Shown here in pieces: positions 37,201-44,626 of a stretch of DNA of 64,000 nucleotides (its first letter is position 1; every line of letters begins with the position of its first letter). A program made the position numbers and the translations under genes. The stretch covers positions 2,093,664 through 2,157,663 of the forward strand of contig NZ_FNVV01000014.1 in assembly GCF_900108345.1 (NCBI RefSeq), in the 5' to 3' direction. The notes beneath the pieces are model-generated. The model saw only the letters and a program-made list of their open reading frames with translations. It did not search any database and was not told the origin of the DNA. The DNA is from Bacteroides ndongoniae (GTDB lineage Bacteria > Bacteroidota > Bacteroidia > Bacteroidales > Bacteroidaceae).

Positions 37201-37293
37201 GATGTACGAGATGATGCCTCCCAGCAATATCAGCCCCAGTAACAGCCAGCTCAGCGCTTTGTTCTTCAGGAAAAATTTAGCAATCGTCTTCAT
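34255..37293 (-). CDS. RND efflux transporter, operon 1
   Basis: Start is set at ATG 37293, 8 bp after TAGGAGGGA, a strong ribosome site overlapping the MFP stop. The 1012-residue inner-membrane protein has twelve TM segments and two large periplasmic loops, as in AcrB. The TM4 proton site reads VDNAIVVYDA, so the AcrB Asp407-Asp408 pair is Asp402-Asn403 here. The TM10 lysine is kept (IIKNVIVLVDE). The sequence is closer to general HAE1 drug pumps than to metal pumps, but substrate is unknown. Confidence 0.93.
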   Translation of the reverse strand: MKTIAKFFLKNKALSWLLLGLILLGGIISYIGMGKLEDAPFTIKQAVVTTTYPGASPLEVQQQVTDVLEEAIQSLGELYYLKTENRAGLSKITVYVKKEIRADAMQQLWDKLRRKVGDAQSKLPAGAGTSVVNDDFGDVLGVFYALSSTTRTYRELEDQAERIKNELLDVEDVARVELFGVQNRTIEIEADPALLAASGVTMADIAAAFDRQNRVVDAGAVETAHNRLRVEASGSFTTLEELENLTVVSRSGAYFRLGEIAAVSEAYLHPARSLMQTDGVPAVGIAISTVADGNMVDMAERVSARIGELADAMPEGYHLSVVYDQGRESAAANDGFVLNLIISVVTVVAVLLFFIGMKNGILIGSGLVFSIFGTLIYMYGTGIALQRMSLAAIIIAMGMLVDNAIVVYDATLVNMQRGMRKRTAILSAVGTTAMPLLGATLIAVLTFLPVYLSPHITGELLSSLFIVIAVSLLLSWVLAISQNVFFVQEFVRRPRPEELKGELFQGRLYDRFRRALRWTIRHRYAVLAGMLGLLLLSGMAFRLIPQQFMPLLNKQYFSVDMWLPEGTRVEETARQAEALADTLMRRVGVRHVSVFVGQTPPRYYLANAAYGPQSNYAQCLVEAESPSVARQMQAGLQDELSQRFSDALVRVNRFELNSIPQALIEARFCGDDPRVLDSLTQAAIDVMRRNPKVMNARNEWGNKAMMLRAAYSPVKAGRLGLGKADLMTAVKSTGDGTAVGIYRDGDKQVPVLLRTAGGNNLSQDGLGDLAVWNGRNSAPLAQLTDSIALAWEWPLVKTYNRQLSMAAQCDVRPGHTMKEVLGEIRSEIEQMQLPPGYTFFWDSQYKDQKEAMAALTKYFPLALVLLVLILVALFGNFRQPLLIFLILPLSVIGVVIGMLVTGFQFGFFCIAGWLGLLSMIIKNVIVLVDEVNLQRKAGVKASDAIVEATVSRTRPVLMAAVTTIFGSIPLLFDVVFGGMAATIVFGLSFATLLTLCVTPALYAVFYPEAAKK

Positions 37294-37306
37294 GCGATGT
37301 TCCCTC

Positions 37307-38374
37307 CTATTCTGCGGCATCAGCCTGTTCCACTACTACCTTTTCGCCTTCGTTCAGATAGGCCTGACGCGTCACGGCTACCTGCTGACCGGGCTTCAAG
37401 CCAGAAACAACTTCTACGCGGCTATCCTTCAGCAAACGGCCCAATGTAACCGGACAACGACTCACACTGCCGTCGGCCTGCACCGTCCAGACATAGCTGC
37501 CCCGGCGGTCGTCCTGACAGACAGCCGCCTGGGGAATGGCCAGAGAGGAGAGTGAAGCAGAAGTTGAGGAGAGAGATACAGAGAGACTCCCTGCCATTCC
37601 TCCAAGCAAGCTATTGTCCTGATTGTCCAGTAAAAGAGTGAGTCGGAAAGAGAGATTATTATCGGCTGCCGTCTGCGTCAGATAGGTTTCGGCAGGAGCA
37701 AACACCTGTCCAGGCAAACGGTCGAAGCGTACTTGAAACACTGAATCGGGCACCCCGCGGCGAAGCGATACGGCCATGTCCTCGGGCACGTAAGTTTCCA
37801 GTTTCACCTGCGAAAGGTCGATGAAAGTCAGCACGGGCTGCGAGGCTTTCACTTCCTGATGGCGTTCAATGTATACCTGCTGCACATAGCCATCAAAAGG
37901 GGCTATCAGCCGGGTATCGTTCAGTTCGTTCAGCGCCATGTCGTAATCGGCACGGGCGCGGGCATAGTCGGCACGGGCTTTCTCGTAAGCCGTGCCAGAT
38001 ACATTATTCTTCTCGTACAGGCTGGCCGTACGGCGATAGTCGGCTTCGGCCTGACGGCAAAGGGCTTCGGCGCGCTCCCTGCGGACAAGGAAATCGCGCG
38101 GGTCGATAGCGGCAATCAGTTGCCCCTTGCGGAAGAACTGACCGCTCTGTACTGTAAAGCTCTGCACAGGTCCGCCCACACGGAAGGCCAGTTCCGTCGT
38201 GCGGCAGGGTTCGGAGATAAAGGTATAGTTGCGACTGCCGCTGCCTGTCACGGCTTCGGCTTGCGCCACGCTGACTACGGGCAATGCCCGGTTTTCTTCG
38301 GCCGGCCCTCCGCATGCTGTCAGCAGCAGAGCCAGACACACACCACAAAGTTCTGTTTTCATTTTCTTCTTCAT
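37307..38374 (-). CDS. RND periplasmic adaptor (membrane fusion protein), operon 1
   Basis: Start at ATG 38374 gives a 355-residue lipoprotein with lipobox LLTACGG. It has the usual biotinyl-lipoyl halves (GGPVQSFTVQSGQFFRKGQLIAAIDPRDF and LIAPFDGYVQQVYIERHQEV, quoted as landmarks) flanking an alpha-hairpin, then beta-barrel and membrane-proximal domains. It bridges the RND pump to TolC. It is the first gene of the operon; its stop overlaps the RND ribosome site. Confidence 0.93.
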   Translation of the reverse strand: MKKKMKTELCGVCLALLLTACGGPAEENRALPVVSVAQAEAVTGSGSRNYTFISEPCRTTELAFRVGGPVQSFTVQSGQFFRKGQLIAAIDPRDFLVRRERAEALCRQAEADYRRTASLYEKNNVSGTAYEKARADYARARADYDMALNELNDTRLIAPFDGYVQQVYIERHQEVKASQPVLTFIDLSQVKLETYVPEDMAVSLRRGVPDSVFQVRFDRLPGQVFAPAETYLTQTAADNNLSFRLTLLLDNQDNSLLGGMAGSLSVSLSSTSASLSSLAIPQAAVCQDDRRGSYVWTVQADGSVSRCPVTLGRLLKDSRVEVVSGLKPGQQVAVTRQAYLNEGEKVVVEQADAAE

Positions 38375-38406
38375 AACTCGTTTACTTCTGCATATAATCA
38401 CTGCTG

Positions 38407-38414
38407 CAAAAATA
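38407..38414 (-). promoter_or_regulatory. Efflux operon 1 -7 element
   Basis: TATTTTTG on the minus strand (plus 38407-38414), 32 bp before the adaptor ATG. No clear -33 seen. Confidence 0.45.
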
Positions 38415-38572
38415 AAGCGAAGCCGGAAGGATATAAGAGAATTCTTACCCAAGCGAAGTTTCGGGCGACTGAAACGGAGAAAATGCCAATCGAAAGAAGA
38501 ACTTGCTTTTTTTCAGCACTGCTACGCAACAAATTCAGGAAGTCACTTACATCTGCTCTCGTTTTTTCTTCC

Positions 38573-38580
38573 TACCTTTG
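38573..38580 (+). promoter_or_regulatory. pyrH -7 element
   Basis: TACCTTTG, 26 bp before the pyrH ATG. Confidence 0.55.
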
Positions 38581-38606
38581 CCCCAAACCGAAAAACTGAA
38601 TGAATT

Positions 38607-39317
38607 ATGGCAATGTACAAAAGAATCTTACTGAAGCTCAGCGGCGAGAGCCTGATGGGCGAAAAGCAGTACGGCATCGACGAGAAGCGTTTGGCCGAAT
38701 ATGCAGCACAGATTAAGGAAATACACGCAATGGGCGTACAGATAGGAATCGTCATCGGCGGAGGAAACATCTTCCGCGGACTGAGCGGAGCCTCAAAAGG
38801 TTTCGACCGCGTGAAGGGCGACCAGATGGGTATGCTGGCTACAGTCATCAACAGCCTGGCGCTGAGCTCGGCACTGGTGGCCGCAGGTGTAAAGGCACGT
38901 GTACTGACAGCAGTACGCATGGAGCCCATCGGTGAGTTCTACAATAAATGGCGCGCCATCGAATGCATGGAAGCAGGCGAAGTAGTCATCATGTCTGCCG
39001 GAACGGGCAACCCCTTCTTCACCACGGACACAGGCTCTTCACTGCGCGGCATCGAGATTGAAGCCGACGTGATGCTGAAAGGTACGCGCGTGGACGGCAT
39101 CTACACCGCCGACCCCGAAAAGGACCCGACAGCCACGAAGTTCCACGACATCACCTACGACGAAGTGCTGCGCCGCGGCCTCAAAGTGATGGACCTCACC
39201 GCCACCTGCATGTGCAAGGAAAACAACCTGCCCATCATCGTTTTCGACATGGATACCGTGGGCAACCTGAAGAAAGTCATCGCCGGCGAGGAAATAGGTA
39301 CGCTGGTACACAACTAA
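38607..39317 (+). CDS. pyrH: UMP kinase
   Basis: This 236-residue cytoplasmic amino-acid-kinase-fold enzyme phosphorylates UMP to UDP and works as a hexamer. The N-terminal KRILLKLSGESLMG, the GGGNIFRG nucleotide loop, MGMLATVINSLAL, SAGTGNPFFTTDT and the VDGIYTADPEKDP lid are all standard. Length is typical. Its stop TAA overlaps the TAG of the convergent outer-membrane protein gene within CTAA. Confidence 0.97.
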   Translation: MAMYKRILLKLSGESLMGEKQYGIDEKRLAEYAAQIKEIHAMGVQIGIVIGGGNIFRGLSGASKGFDRVKGDQMGMLATVINSLALSSALVAAGVKARVLTAVRMEPIGEFYNKWRAIECMEAGEVVIMSAGTGNPFFTTDTGSSLRGIEIEADVMLKGTRVDGIYTADPEKDPTATKFHDITYDEVLRRGLKVMDLTATCMCKENNLPIIVFDMDTVGNLKKVIAGEEIGTLVHN

Positions 39318-40075
39318 CGACGGGCGGGGCCGAAGCAGAAGTTGACTCCCAGACTGACATTCAGTTCGCGCCCGATGGTGCTGCTGCGGTAGACATACTC
39401 CTGAGCTTCGGCCTCGCCTTCTTTTTCGTACAGGTAGCTCTTGGCCGTGCTGAGCGGCTGTTGCCAGAATACGTCGAACAGCAAAGCCATCCGGGGCGTC
39501 AGGCGATATTGCGTGGATACACCGAAGTTCAGGCAGATGGCCGCCCCGTCGCAGTTCAGCAACAGTTCCTTCTCGCCCTCCTTAATGCTTTCTGCTTTGC
39601 GGTTGGTACCATAATAGCTCTGCCCGATTCCGAGACGGGGATAGCACTGCCAGCGGTCGCCCTCGATGCGGAACACACCGCCTATGCTGTAGGCCAGATG
39701 CAGATGGTCGATTCCCGGCAACAGCTTGTTCAGCAACGCTTCACCCAGCTGCGACCCCAGAGTTTCGTACACGTTGCGGCTCTTAAACAGTTTGAAACGC
39801 ACGTCGGCATACCACCCGAAGCGCGGTGCAAACAGGTGCATCATCCGCAAGTCGAATGCGGGCACCGTCTCCGGACGTACCCCGAACAGCAGGGAAGCCG
39901 GATTGGGCGACGGTTCGCTCATATCTGTATTCGCCCCCACACCCACGCTAAAGTGCAGCTGGGGCTGATAACGCATCTCGTGATACTGAAGAGCCCTCGC
40001 ATCATCTTGTTGGGCCAAGGCCGGAAGACAAGCACCGGCACACATCAGAAAGAAAAACAGCAAGCCTTTTTTCAT
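39314..40075 (-). CDS. DUF3575-like outer-membrane beta-barrel protein
   Basis: This 253-residue protein has a signal peptide (MKKGLLFFFLMCAGACLPALAQ ends at a cleavable AQQ). Alternating hydrophobic strands follow, ending in the short LNVSLGVNFCFG strand. The pattern is that of a small Bacteroidetes outer-membrane barrel; DUF3575 is the best guess, not proven. Function unknown. It stands alone, with a -7 box TATCTTTG on the minus strand at plus 40116-40123, about 40 bp upstream. Confidence 0.7.
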   Translation of the reverse strand: MKKGLLFFFLMCAGACLPALAQQDDARALQYHEMRYQPQLHFSVGVGANTDMSEPSPNPASLLFGVRPETVPAFDLRMMHLFAPRFGWYADVRFKLFKSRNVYETLGSQLGEALLNKLLPGIDHLHLAYSIGGVFRIEGDRWQCYPRLGIGQSYYGTNRKAESIKEGEKELLLNCDGAAICLNFGVSTQYRLTPRMALLFDVFWQQPLSTAKSYLYEKEGEAEAQEYVYRSSTIGRELNVSLGVNFCFGPARR

Positions 40076-40372
40076 CTATTTCGATATTTAACTTCGTTCG
40101 CCTGTTGGCGATGAGCAAAGATATGTATTTCCTCCAAATGGCGTACCGGCAATCAGGAGTTTTTTTTCAACCGCCCGCCGACAGCCATCCGCCCACCTTG
40201 CGCGCCGACAACCGACAGTCGACATTTTGACACTTTGCATCGCCAACCCGCCTAGAATCCGATATTTCCGCCCCACAGCCCGTCCGTCGGAAAAAACGGA
40301 AGCAATTTTTCGCATTCGCCTCAGATACAGAGCGATAGCAAAATACGGACATTTGAAATAGAAAAAAGACAA

Positions 40373-40430
40373 GGTTTCCGAAGGCCGAAAACGCTGTTTT
40401 CCGAGCCGAAAAGCCCTGTTTTCCTCCGCA
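40373..40430. repeat. TTTTCC/GAAAA mini-array, 22 bp period
   Basis: GTTTCC or GTTTTCC ends at 40379, 40401 and 40423, each 22 bp apart. GAAAAC-GCT-GTTTTC (40386-40400) is a perfect small palindrome. It lies in the 475 bp gap 40076-40550, which has no gene I recognise apart from the frr promoter. Confidence 0.6.
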
Positions 40431-40475
40431 ACAAGCATTCCCGACGAACCGAACGAGCAAAAAAATCTCCACTTT

Positions 40476-40507
40476 GTTGCAAGAAAAGGAATAATACGCT
40501 ACATTTG
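40476..40507 (+). promoter_or_regulatory. frr promoter
   Basis: TACATTTG at 40500-40507 (-7), with TTG at 40476-40478 about 21 bp upstream. The ATG is 43 bp downstream. Confidence 0.5.
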
Positions 40508-40550
40508 CTAAACTTAATCAAATCAACCATCCTATAACGAACGAAACGAT

Positions 40551-41111
40551 ATGAAAGACGTAAAAGACATCTTAGGCGAAGCGCAGGAGAAAATGGACAT
40601 GGCAGTGATGTATCTGGACGACGCACTGGCCCACATCCGTGCCGGAAAGGCAGACGTACGCCTGCTGGACGGTATCCGTGTTGACTCCTACGGCAGCATG
40701 GTGCCCATCAACAACGTGGCAGCCGTGACGACACCCGACGCACGCAGCATCGCCATCAAGCCGTGGGACAAGAACATGTTCCGCGTCATCGAGAAAGCCA
40801 TCATCGACTCATCGCTGGGCATCATGCCCGAAAACAACGGCGAAATCATCCGCATCGGCATACCGCCGCTGACCGAGGAACGCCGTAAGCAACTGGCCAA
40901 ACAGTGTAAGGGCGAAGGCGAAACAGCCAAAGTAAGCGTACGCAACGCTCGCCGCGATGCCATCGACCAACTGAAGAAAGCCGTCAAGGAAGGCCTGGCC
41001 GAAGACGCACAGAAGGGCGGCGAAGAAAAGCTGCAGAAGGTACACGACAAGTACATCAAGCAGATCGACGAAATGCTGGCCGCTAAAGAGAAAGAAATCA
41101 TGACGGTATAA
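40551..41111 (+). CDS. frr: Ribosome recycling factor
   Basis: This 186-residue tRNA-shaped protein, with EF-G, splits post-termination ribosomes. It begins MKDVKDILGEAQEKMDMAVM. The conserved HIRAGKADVRLLDGIRVDSYG, PWDKNMFRVIEKAI, IRIGIPPLTEERRK and RNARRDAIDQLKK segments, quoted in parts, are all present. Length is normal. A repeat element lies between it and rsgA, which is probably in the same transcript. Confidence 0.97.
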   Translation: MKDVKDILGEAQEKMDMAVMYLDDALAHIRAGKADVRLLDGIRVDSYGSMVPINNVAAVTTPDARSIAIKPWDKNMFRVIEKAIIDSSLGIMPENNGEIIRIGIPPLTEERRKQLAKQCKGEGETAKVSVRNARRDAIDQLKKAVKEGLAEDAQKGGEEKLQKVHDKYIKQIDEMLAAKEKEIMTV

Positions 41112-41114
41112 ACT

Positions 41115-41205
41115 GAATGAAGAATGAAGAACGAAGAATGAAGAATTTCCTTACGGGTGGCTGTTGCGCAGCCCAATTCTTCATTCTTCATTCTTCATTT
41201 CCCCG
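41115..41205. repeat. AATGAAGAAT element between frr and rsgA
   Basis: Left arm with AATGAAGAATGAAGAACG and a right arm with ATTCTTCATTCTTCATTC bound a core containing TTGCGCAGCCCAATTC. The core is the reverse complement of the one inside copA (28 bp shared with 28644-28787). It fills almost the whole 105 bp gap. Confidence 0.8.
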
Positions 41206-41216
41206 ATTCTAATTAA

Positions 41217-42149
41217 ATGAGAGGGCTTGTCATCAAAAATACAGGCAGCTGGTACCTCGTCAAGACCGACGAAGGCCAATGCATCGAATGCAAGGTAAAA
41301 GGCAACTTCCGCCTGAAAGGCATCCGCAGCACCAATCCCGTGGCTGTGGGCGACTACGTGCAGATTATCCAAAACAAAGAAGGCACCGCCTTCATCACCG
41401 AAATCGAGGACCGCAAGAACTACATCATCCGCCGCGCCTCGAACCTGTCGAAACAGTCGCACATCATCGCCTCCAACCTCGACCAGTGCATGCTCATCGT
41501 CACCGTCAACTATCCCGAAACCTCTACTACCTTCATCGACCGCTTTCTGGCCTCGGCCGAAGCCTACCGCGTACCCGTCAAAATCATCTTCAACAAGGTA
41601 GACGCCTACGATGAAGACGAGTTGCACTATCTGGACAGCCTCATCCACCTCTACACCACCATCGGCTACCCCTGCTTCAAGGTATCGGCCAAGCAAGGAC
41701 TGGGCATCGACGCCATCAAGGCCGAACTGCGCGGACGCGTCACCCTGTTCTCGGGCCACTCGGGCGTAGGCAAGTCCACCCTCATCAACGCCATCCTGCC
41801 CGAAGCCGACGCACGGACGGGCGAGATATCTACCGTCCACAACAAGGGAATGCACACCACTACATTCTCCGAAATGTTCCCCGTCGAAGGCGACGGCTAC
41901 ATCATCGACACGCCGGGCATCAAAGGCTTCGGCACCTTCGACATGGAAGAAGAGGAAATAGGCCACTACTTCCCCGAAATCTTCCGCACCTCGGCCGACT
42001 GCCGCTACGGCAACTGCACCCACCGTCACGAGCCCGGTTGTGCTGTTCTCCGCGCCGTCGAAGAACACTACATCAGCGAGTCACGCTACCAGTCCTACCT
42101 CAGCATGCTCGAAGATAAGGAAGAGGGCAAGTACCGTTCGGGGTATTAA
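41217..42149 (+). CDS. rsgA: Small ribosomal subunit biogenesis GTPase RsgA
   Basis: This 310-residue circularly permuted GTPase helps 30S maturation. An N-terminal OB fold (RGLVIKNTGSWYLVKT) precedes the GTPase motifs in permuted order: FNKVDAYD (G4), VSAKQGLG (G5), GHSGVGKST (G1) and DTPGIKGFG (G3). The C-terminal zinc finger is C-x4-C-x-H-x5-C (CRYGNCTHRHEPGC). Length is normal. Confidence 0.97.
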   Translation: MRGLVIKNTGSWYLVKTDEGQCIECKVKGNFRLKGIRSTNPVAVGDYVQIIQNKEGTAFITEIEDRKNYIIRRASNLSKQSHIIASNLDQCMLIVTVNYPETSTTFIDRFLASAEAYRVPVKIIFNKVDAYDEDELHYLDSLIHLYTTIGYPCFKVSAKQGLGIDAIKAELRGRVTLFSGHSGVGKSTLINAILPEADARTGEISTVHNKGMHTTTFSEMFPVEGDGYIIDTPGIKGFGTFDMEEEEIGHYFPEIFRTSADCRYGNCTHRHEPGCAVLRAVEEHYISESRYQSYLSMLEDKEEGKYRSGY

Positions 42150-42158
42150 GTCTGACTG

Positions 42159-42512
42159 TTACCCCTCTGCCCGGCTACGTCTCGACAGAATTTCGTCCTG
42201 ATGCTCTAACGCCCACGCCACCAGATTCTCAATATGGGGCATCAGGCTATAGCCGCTTTCCGTCAGTTCATATTCTACCCGCGGCGGCACCTCAGGATAA
42301 ACCTGCCGGCTCACCAGCCCGTCTGCCTCCAAATGCCGCAGAGTGACGGTCAGCATCCGTTGCGACACATCACCTATAGACTTCGCGATATCGCTGAAAC
42401 GCATCGTTCCGTTCGCTTTCAGCGTAATAAGTACCAGCATTGTCCACTTGTCTCCCAGCCTGTCCAGCACGTCGCGCACAGGACAGGCACCTACATGATG
42501 AAAGTTTTTCAT
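42159..42512 (-). CDS. HxlR-family transcriptional regulator
   Basis: This 117-residue winged-helix regulator has the HxlR hallmarks: Cys10 in GACPVRDVLDRLGDKWTMLVL (in pieces CPVRDVL and GDKWTMLVL), FSDIAKSIGDVSQRMLT, and LEADGLVSRQVYPEVPPRVEYELT as the wing. HxlR proteins bind inverted repeats and often respond to aldehydes or oxidants through the N-terminal Cys. It is divergent from the DJ-1-like gene, which it probably represses. Confidence 0.93.
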   Translation of the reverse strand: MKNFHHVGACPVRDVLDRLGDKWTMLVLITLKANGTMRFSDIAKSIGDVSQRMLTVTLRHLEADGLVSRQVYPEVPPRVEYELTESGYSLMPHIENLVAWALEHQDEILSRRSRAEG

Positions 42513-42552
42513 TCTTTTTAACCTTTTACAATCCGTTCATATCCAGCAAAAG

Positions 42553-42645
42553 TTACATACGTGTAAGTATCTTACAATCAAGTGCCTTCTTGCCACGTAG
42601 CAAGTTTCCCGCTACCTTTGTCCACACAAAAGTAAGAAAGTTACT
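42553..42645. promoter_or_regulatory. HxlR / DJ-1-like intergenic promoter and operators
   Basis: For the plus gene, TTG (42590-42592) and TACCTTTG (42613-42620) are 20 bp apart. Two inverted repeats suit HxlR: TTACA-4-TGTAA (42553-42566), with a further half-site TTACA at 42572, and AGTAA-5-TTACT (42631-42645), just downstream of the -7 box. Confidence 0.55.
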
Positions 42646-42681
42646 TTGAATAACCAATGTACAATTTAAACATTTAAACTT

Positions 42682-43212
42682 ATGAAAAAAAGAGTAGCAG
42701 TATTGGCCGTAAACCCAGTAAACGGCTCGGGCCTGTTCCAGTATCTGGAGGCATTTTACGAAAACGGCATTTCCTACAAAATATATGCCGTATCTCCCAC
42801 CAAAGACATTCGGACCAACTCGGGCATTGCCCTGCAAGCAGACGATGTTATAGCTAACCTGAAAGGGCATGAGGACGAATACGATGCACTGGTCTTTGCC
42901 TGCGGCGATGCCATTCCTGTCTTTGCCCAACATGCCGACGAGCCACATAACATCATGTTGATGGAAGTTCTGAAAACGTTTGGCGAAAAAGGAAAAATCA
43001 TGATCGGACATTGCGCAGCCGCACTGATGTTCGAAAAAGCCGGCATCACAAAAGGCAGGAAATTGGCTGTGCATCCGTTGGCAAAACCCGCCATCGTGAA
43101 CGGAACAGCCACCGATAACGCTACCGAGACGGACGGAAACTTCTACACCGCCCAAAACGAAAACAAGATCGCAGCATTGCTGCCCTCTGTCCTGACAGCT
43201 CTGAAAGGATAA
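42682..43212 (+). CDS. DJ-1/PfpI-superfamily protein
   Basis: This 176-residue cytoplasmic protein has the class I glutamine amidotransferase-like fold. VAVLAVNPVNGSGLFQ is the first strand and turn, YDALVFACGDAIP the second, and IGHCAAALMFEKAG the nucleophile elbow with its cysteine. Members include chaperones, glyoxalases and proteases, so the exact role is open. Divergence from an HxlR regulator suggests stress- or aldehyde-induced expression. Confidence 0.8.
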   Translation: MKKRVAVLAVNPVNGSGLFQYLEAFYENGISYKIYAVSPTKDIRTNSGIALQADDVIANLKGHEDEYDALVFACGDAIPVFAQHADEPHNIMLMEVLKTFGEKGKIMIGHCAAALMFEKAGITKGRKLAVHPLAKPAIVNGTATDNATETDGNFYTAQNENKIAALLPSVLTALKG

Positions 43213-43241
43213 ACGCACTTTCGTTTTAGGACCTCTCTCAT

Positions 43242-43292
43242 ATATGGTTCTGCCCGGCATCGGTTTCCCGATGGCAGAACCATATTCTTTTA
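43242..43292 (+). terminator. Rho-independent terminator after the DJ-1-like gene
   Basis: ATATGGTTCTGCC (43242-43254) is perfectly complementary to GGCAGAACCATAT (43273-43285), followed by TCTTTTATC. Confidence 0.8.
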
Positions 43293-43427
43293 TCTGCCCA
43301 TGTCTGTGTTCATTAACCACCTCTGTTAATAAAGCATAATCTTCTTTCTTCGCTTTAAACCTTTGCGTAATTTAGAAGCCCAATCAAATGGCTGAATTAT
43401 ACACTACTAATACTACGACAATAGAGC

Positions 43428-44510
43428 ATGAAGAAGAGAGTAAAATGGGGCATCATCGCCGTGATAGGCGCCGGCCTGGCAGGCTGGGGAATTTATTCGC
43501 AAATGCCCAAACCAAACGAAGAGTTGGCCGAAGCCAACAAAGTGATGACTAATCAAAGTAAAGGGAAAAAGGCGCTTAACATCAACGCCGTCATTGTACG
43601 CCCGCAAGTCCTTACCGACGAAATCCCCATCATCGGTAGTCTGATACCCGACGAAGAAGTAAACCTGTCGTTCGAAACATCGGGCAAAATCACCGAAATC
43701 AATTTTGAAGAAGGCACCGCCGTCAAGAAAGGGCAGCTGCTGGCCAAGGTAAACGACCGCCCCTTGCAAGCACAGCTGCAACGCCTTGTAGCCCAACTGA
43801 AGCTGGCCGAAGACCGCGTGTTCCGTCAGGACGCCCTGCTGAAGCGCGACGCCGTCAGCCAAGAAGCCTACGAACAGGTGAAAACCGAACTGGCCACGCT
43901 GAACGCCGACATCGAAAGCGTCGAAGCCCAGATAGCACAGACCGAACTGCGTGCCCCCTTCGACGGTGTCATCGGTTTGCGTCAGGTCAGCGTAGGTGCC
44001 TATGCCTCACCAACGACCATCGTGGCCAAGCTGACCAAGATATCGCCTCTGAAGCTGGAGTTCTCGGTATCGGAAAGTTATGCCCGCGACATCAAGGTGG
44101 GCACCAACCTCACCTTCAACCTCGAAGGATCGCTTGAGGACTATCACGCACAAGTCTATGCACGCGAGTCCAGCCTCGACATCAACACCCACACACTGAC
44201 CGTACGCGCCCTCTACCCTAACCCCACAGGCATCATGCCGGGACGCTACGCCTCTATCACACTGAAGAAACAGGAGTTCAAAGACGCACTGGCCATTCCT
44301 TCGCAAGCCATCGTGCCCGAAATGGGTAAGGACAAGGTATTCCTGTACCGCTCGGGTAAAGCCGAACCGACCGAAATCGTCACCGGCATCCGCACCGAAG
44401 CACTTGTGCAGGTCGTAAAAGGACTGGCCGAAGGCGATACCGTCATCATCTCGGGTACGCAACAGTTGCGCACGGGAATGGCTGTGACCATCGATAGAAT
44501 TAATAATTAA
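43428..44510 (+). CDS. RND periplasmic adaptor (membrane fusion protein), operon 2
   Basis: This 360-residue adaptor has one N-terminal hydrophobic anchor (WGIIAVIGAGLAGWGIYS) rather than a lipobox. A biotinyl-lipoyl half (SFETSGKITEINFEEGTAV), a short alpha-hairpin, the second half (LRAPFDGVIGLRQVSVGAY) and barrel domains follow. It starts the second efflux operon: adaptor, RND, TolC. A 116 bp gap holding an AT-rich element separates it from the RND gene. Confidence 0.93.
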   Translation: MKKRVKWGIIAVIGAGLAGWGIYSQMPKPNEELAEANKVMTNQSKGKKALNINAVIVRPQVLTDEIPIIGSLIPDEEVNLSFETSGKITEINFEEGTAVKKGQLLAKVNDRPLQAQLQRLVAQLKLAEDRVFRQDALLKRDAVSQEAYEQVKTELATLNADIESVEAQIAQTELRAPFDGVIGLRQVSVGAYASPTTIVAKLTKISPLKLEFSVSESYARDIKVGTNLTFNLEGSLEDYHAQVYARESSLDINTHTLTVRALYPNPTGIMPGRYASITLKKQEFKDALAIPSQAIVPEMGKDKVFLYRSGKAEPTEIVTGIRTEALVQVVKGLAEGDTVIISGTQQLRTGMAVTIDRINN

Positions 44511-44611
44511 AAATTAATAATTAATAGTTAGGAACGGAGAGACGGCACCGCGACCGCCGCTTCTGTAGAGCCTGTCAACGCCTTTCCCGTTTTTCATTAT
44601 TAATTATTTCC
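44499..44611. repeat. AT-rich inverted-repeat element between adaptor and RND genes
   Basis: AATTAATAATTAA is present twice in a row (about 44499-44525) and in inverse as TTATTAATTATTT near 44598-44611. A GC-rich core lies between. CCCGTTTTTCATT inside the right part also appears at 9705. It starts on the adaptor stop codon and looks like a small non-autonomous insertion within the operon. Confidence 0.55.
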
Positions 44612-44626
44612 TATTCACTGACTAAC

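Noticed and set aside
40167..40472. Overlapping minus-strand frames of about 100 codons in the frr upstream gap
   Set aside because: Arg/Cys/Phe-rich, built from the 22 bp repeat and with no start signal; three frames are open at once, as in low-complexity sequence.
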